From assembly GCF_900601905.1 (NCBI RefSeq), contig NZ_UWFA01000380.1, forward strand, positions 1-64,000: DNA of 64,000 nt, written 5' to 3'. The notes under the pieces were generated by a model, which made no database searches, was not told the origin of the DNA, and saw nothing but the letters and a program-made list of their open reading frames with translations. This document shows positions 62,145-64,000 of the stretch, one piece after another (position 1 is the first letter of the stretch; the number at the start of each line of letters is the position of its first letter). Made by a program: the position numbers and the translations under genes. This DNA comes from Pseudomonas viridiflava. Lineage in GTDB: Bacteria > Pseudomonadota > Gammaproteobacteria > Pseudomonadales > Pseudomonadaceae.

Positions 62145-64000
62145 ATGAACGATTCAACACGCCTGGCTACCTCGCCAGCCAACGCCCCATGGCTCGGCCT
62201 GGCCGATGATTTAATCGCCTTCCACAGCCTGCCGCAGACCTTTCCCGACAGCCTCAACCAGCGGCGCGTTGCCGAGCACCAACAGCGCATTCTCGAGCAT
62301 CTTGGGCAAGCGTGTGAACAGACCGAGGCGATGTCCGTTTATCAGGCCTGGCGTCAGCAATTTCATGCTGCTGGCCAGGTCATCCGCACGCTGCTTGAAC
62401 CGCCGCTCCACAGCCACGACTTATTGAACCTCACTGCGCAACTGGTTCAACAGCGCCAGGCGGCTTTGCTGGCCCAGGCTCAGTTACAGCGCTGCGAAGG
62501 GACGCTCGATGCGGCGGACCTGCAACGCCTGCGTTACGTAGTAGGGCTGGCGGATGAACCGGACGATGACGTGCTGCACCTGGATATCGGCGTCGGCGAT
62601 CCGGACGAGCCGACGGTGTTTGGCGGGGTGCTGATCATCACCACCGAACAGGCGCTGAAAAGCCCCGGCATCAACCAGCCGGCCTTGCTGTATGTGCCGG
62701 GTGAAGAGGGCGGCCTGCAGAAGTTTTTTTCGCTCAAAGCGCTCAAGGAACAACTGGGGTTCACCCTGATGGCGGGCAATGAAACCTGCTTGTGGCAGCA
62801 CGTCAGCCAGCCTCGACGCGAGGCTGCCATGGCGGAGCCGATCAAGCTGGTGACCCGGGTGATCACCGTGCAGCCGATTCAGTATGGAGTGAATGCCCAA
62901 TTGAAGGGCTATGAAACCTTCAGGAGCGCGCTTGCCCGCTATAGCAGCGTTTCGGTCGCTGAACAAATATTGGATGGACAGGCCTCTTCGCGAGCAAGCT
63001 CGCTCCCACGCCAACACAGGGATCACGATGGATGGGTGCGCAATCTGGGCGTCGCCCTGGACGAAACCCGCGAGCGGGCCATTGACCTGATTGCCGAACA
63101 GCAACGCACCGCCGAACTGGTGCCGCAATTGCCCGGCTGGCTGCTCGATTCCCCTCTTGAAACACGCCAGACCTATGCCCGCTTGCTCGCCGGGTTTCAT
63201 GATGCAGCGGCGCGGCTGGAGTCGCATCTGGCGGAGCATCTCCCCACCTTTGAAGCCTTTACCGCGCAACGGCTGAACGCTCGACTCAAACACGACCTTG
63301 GGCTGGACGTCGACGCCGACCAACTGCTGATTGATCTGCCGGCAAGCGTCCATCGTCACGTCGATATCGACCCGCAATTTGGCAGCGCCCTGCACCACAA
63401 GCCCTGGCAAGGCAGCCAGTCGCGGGTGCGTTCGAGCCTGTCCGAGCTGGCCCGGCAGAACGTGGATGTCAACGATGCAAGCAGCCGGGCACGGCTCGGC
63501 ATGCTCAAGGTTGAATATCCACCACAACCCAACCTGGCGGGTTTGCAGCGGGTTACCGGCGATTACCTGCTCGGGATAATTCCCGAACTGGATATCGCCG
63601 GGCAGTACCGCACAGTGTTGCGCTCGGTGTTCCGGCTGCGCTCACCGGCATCAGTTACCCATGCCGAGTTGATGATCAAGGCCTACGAACTGAACATCGT
63701 CCTGGAGGGTTTCTGCGCCCGACAACGCAAGCTGTTGAGCGAGGCTGGCTATGCGCTGCTGGCGCAGGCCGCGCAGGCGAGATCGACCGCCGAGCTTAGC
63801 CGTGCCGGGGTTTTCATCAGCCGCCTGGTGTTCAAACCGGGTCAGGCCGTAACCGGCGAGCGCAGTAGCCGGACCCTGCGCGGCATCAGCGTCATCGAGC
63901 ACAGTGCCAGCGCCAGGGTGCTGGTGTATTTGCCACAGGTGCCGGACGGTGAATGCCTGATCGAGGCCAGCAGCCTGCAACAGGCGCGCGAGCGGCTGAT
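62145..64000 (+). CDS. Large DUF6543 / dermonecrotic-toxin-domain type protein (3' end outside window)
   Basis: The frame is open from ATG 62145 (GGAG at 62133-62136) to the window end, at least 618 residues. Sequence style, such as QRCEGTLDAADLQRLRYVVG and FGGVLIITTEQ...PALLYVPGEEGGLQKFFS, matches the very large Pseudomonas proteins annotated as dermonecrotic toxin domain proteins, often 1,000-2,000 aa. Many family members carry leucine-rich or ubiquitin-ligase-like C-termini, but this part is not visible. No signal peptide. Residues about 259-289 are coded by an inserted REPIN. The toxin role is inferred from family naming only. Confidence 0.7.
   Translation, partial: MNDSTRLATSPANAPWLGLADDLIAFHSLPQTFPDSLNQRRVAEHQQRILEHLGQACEQTEAMSVYQAWRQQFHAAGQVIRTLLEPPLHSHDLLNLTAQLVQQRQAALLAQAQLQRCEGTLDAADLQRLRYVVGLADEPDDDVLHLDIGVGDPDEPTVFGGVLIITTEQALKSPGINQPALLYVPGEEGGLQKFFSLKALKEQLGFTLMAGNETCLWQHVSQPRREAAMAEPIKLVTRVITVQPIQYGVNAQLKGYETFRSALARYSSVSVAEQILDGQASSRASSLPRQHRDHDGWVRNLGVALDETRERAIDLIAEQQRTAELVPQLPGWLLDSPLETRQTYARLLAGFHDAAARLESHLAEHLPTFEAFTAQRLNARLKHDLGLDVDADQLLIDLPASVHRHVDIDPQFGSALHHKPWQGSQSRVRSSLSELARQNVDVNDASSRARLGMLKVEYPPQPNLAGLQRVTGDYLLGIIPELDIAGQYRTVLRSVFRLRSPASVTHAELMIKAYELNIVLEGFCARQRKLLSEAGYALLAQAAQARSTAELSRAGVFISRLVFKPGQAVTGERSSRTLRGISVIEHSASARVLVYLPQVPDGECLIEASSLQQARERL
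62921..63010. repeat. REPIN inserted in frame in the large toxin-like gene
   Basis: Arm 1 near 62921-62955 (AGGAGCGCGCTTGCCCGCTA) and arm 2 at 62981-63009 (CCTCTTCGCGAGCAAGCTCG then CTCCCAC) are two opposed REP sequences with a short spacer. REP elements are normally intergenic. Here the reading frame passes through without a stop. Confidence 0.75.

Overview
The window is a stretch of a Pseudomonas chromosome, most likely from the P. fluorescens lineage. The evidence is the FleQ/FleSR/FleN/FliA flagellar hierarchy, MotCD, the ParC/ParP chemotaxis pair, REP/REPIN repeats of the GTGGGACCGGCTTTAGCC type, and gene order matching known pseudomonads. GC is moderately high and there are no rRNA or tRNA genes. 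About 60 percent of the window is one flagellar/chemotaxis supercluster on the plus strand.

Region 1 (1-29015): the flagellin 3' end, flaG-fliD-fliS-fliT, fleQ, fleSR, fliEFGHIJ, an inserted STAS / response-regulator-phosphatase / Hpt module, fliK, fliLMNOPQR-flhB, flhA-flhF-fleN-fliA. Sigma-54 -24/-12 promoters can be read directly upstream of fleS, fliE, fliL and flhA. A sigma-28 type site lies before fliS. This fits the tiered FleQ -> FleSR -> FliA cascade. Region 2 (29016-38499): cheY-cheZ-cheA-cheB-motC-motD-parC-parP-cheW-DUF2802, which encodes signal processing, a second stator, and polar placement of the array. CheA carries four copies of a short acidic motif that also appears in FliM, FliN and CheZ.

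Region 3 (38500-41641): a 0.9 kb noncoding repeat element with perfect 15-bp terminal inverted repeats, then a minus-strand pair resembling FliK and the FlhB C-terminal domain. Region 4 (41642-49041): a complete cytochrome c maturation operon ccmABCDEFGHI and a small lipoprotein gene. Region 5 (49042-55700): a REP array, sbp (sulfate-binding protein), a voltage-gated-type ion channel, an MCP, an RsmX/Y/Z-type small RNA (seven GGA motifs, stacked hairpins, terminator), a RutR-like TetR regulator, a DUF808 membrane protein and a small unknown protein.

Region 6 (55701-62056): purine catabolism. A Tsx-like porin and puuE-uraD-alc-allA-puuD lie on the minus strand, and hiuH is divergent. Together they encode urate -> 5-hydroxyisourate -> OHCU -> allantoin -> allantoate -> ureidoglycolate -> glyoxylate + urea. 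Palindromes near these genes suggest control by GntR- and RutR-type regulators. Region 7 (62145-64000): the 5' part of a very large gene of the Pseudomonas DUF6543 (dermonecrotic-toxin-domain) type. A whole REPIN is inserted in frame in its coding sequence.
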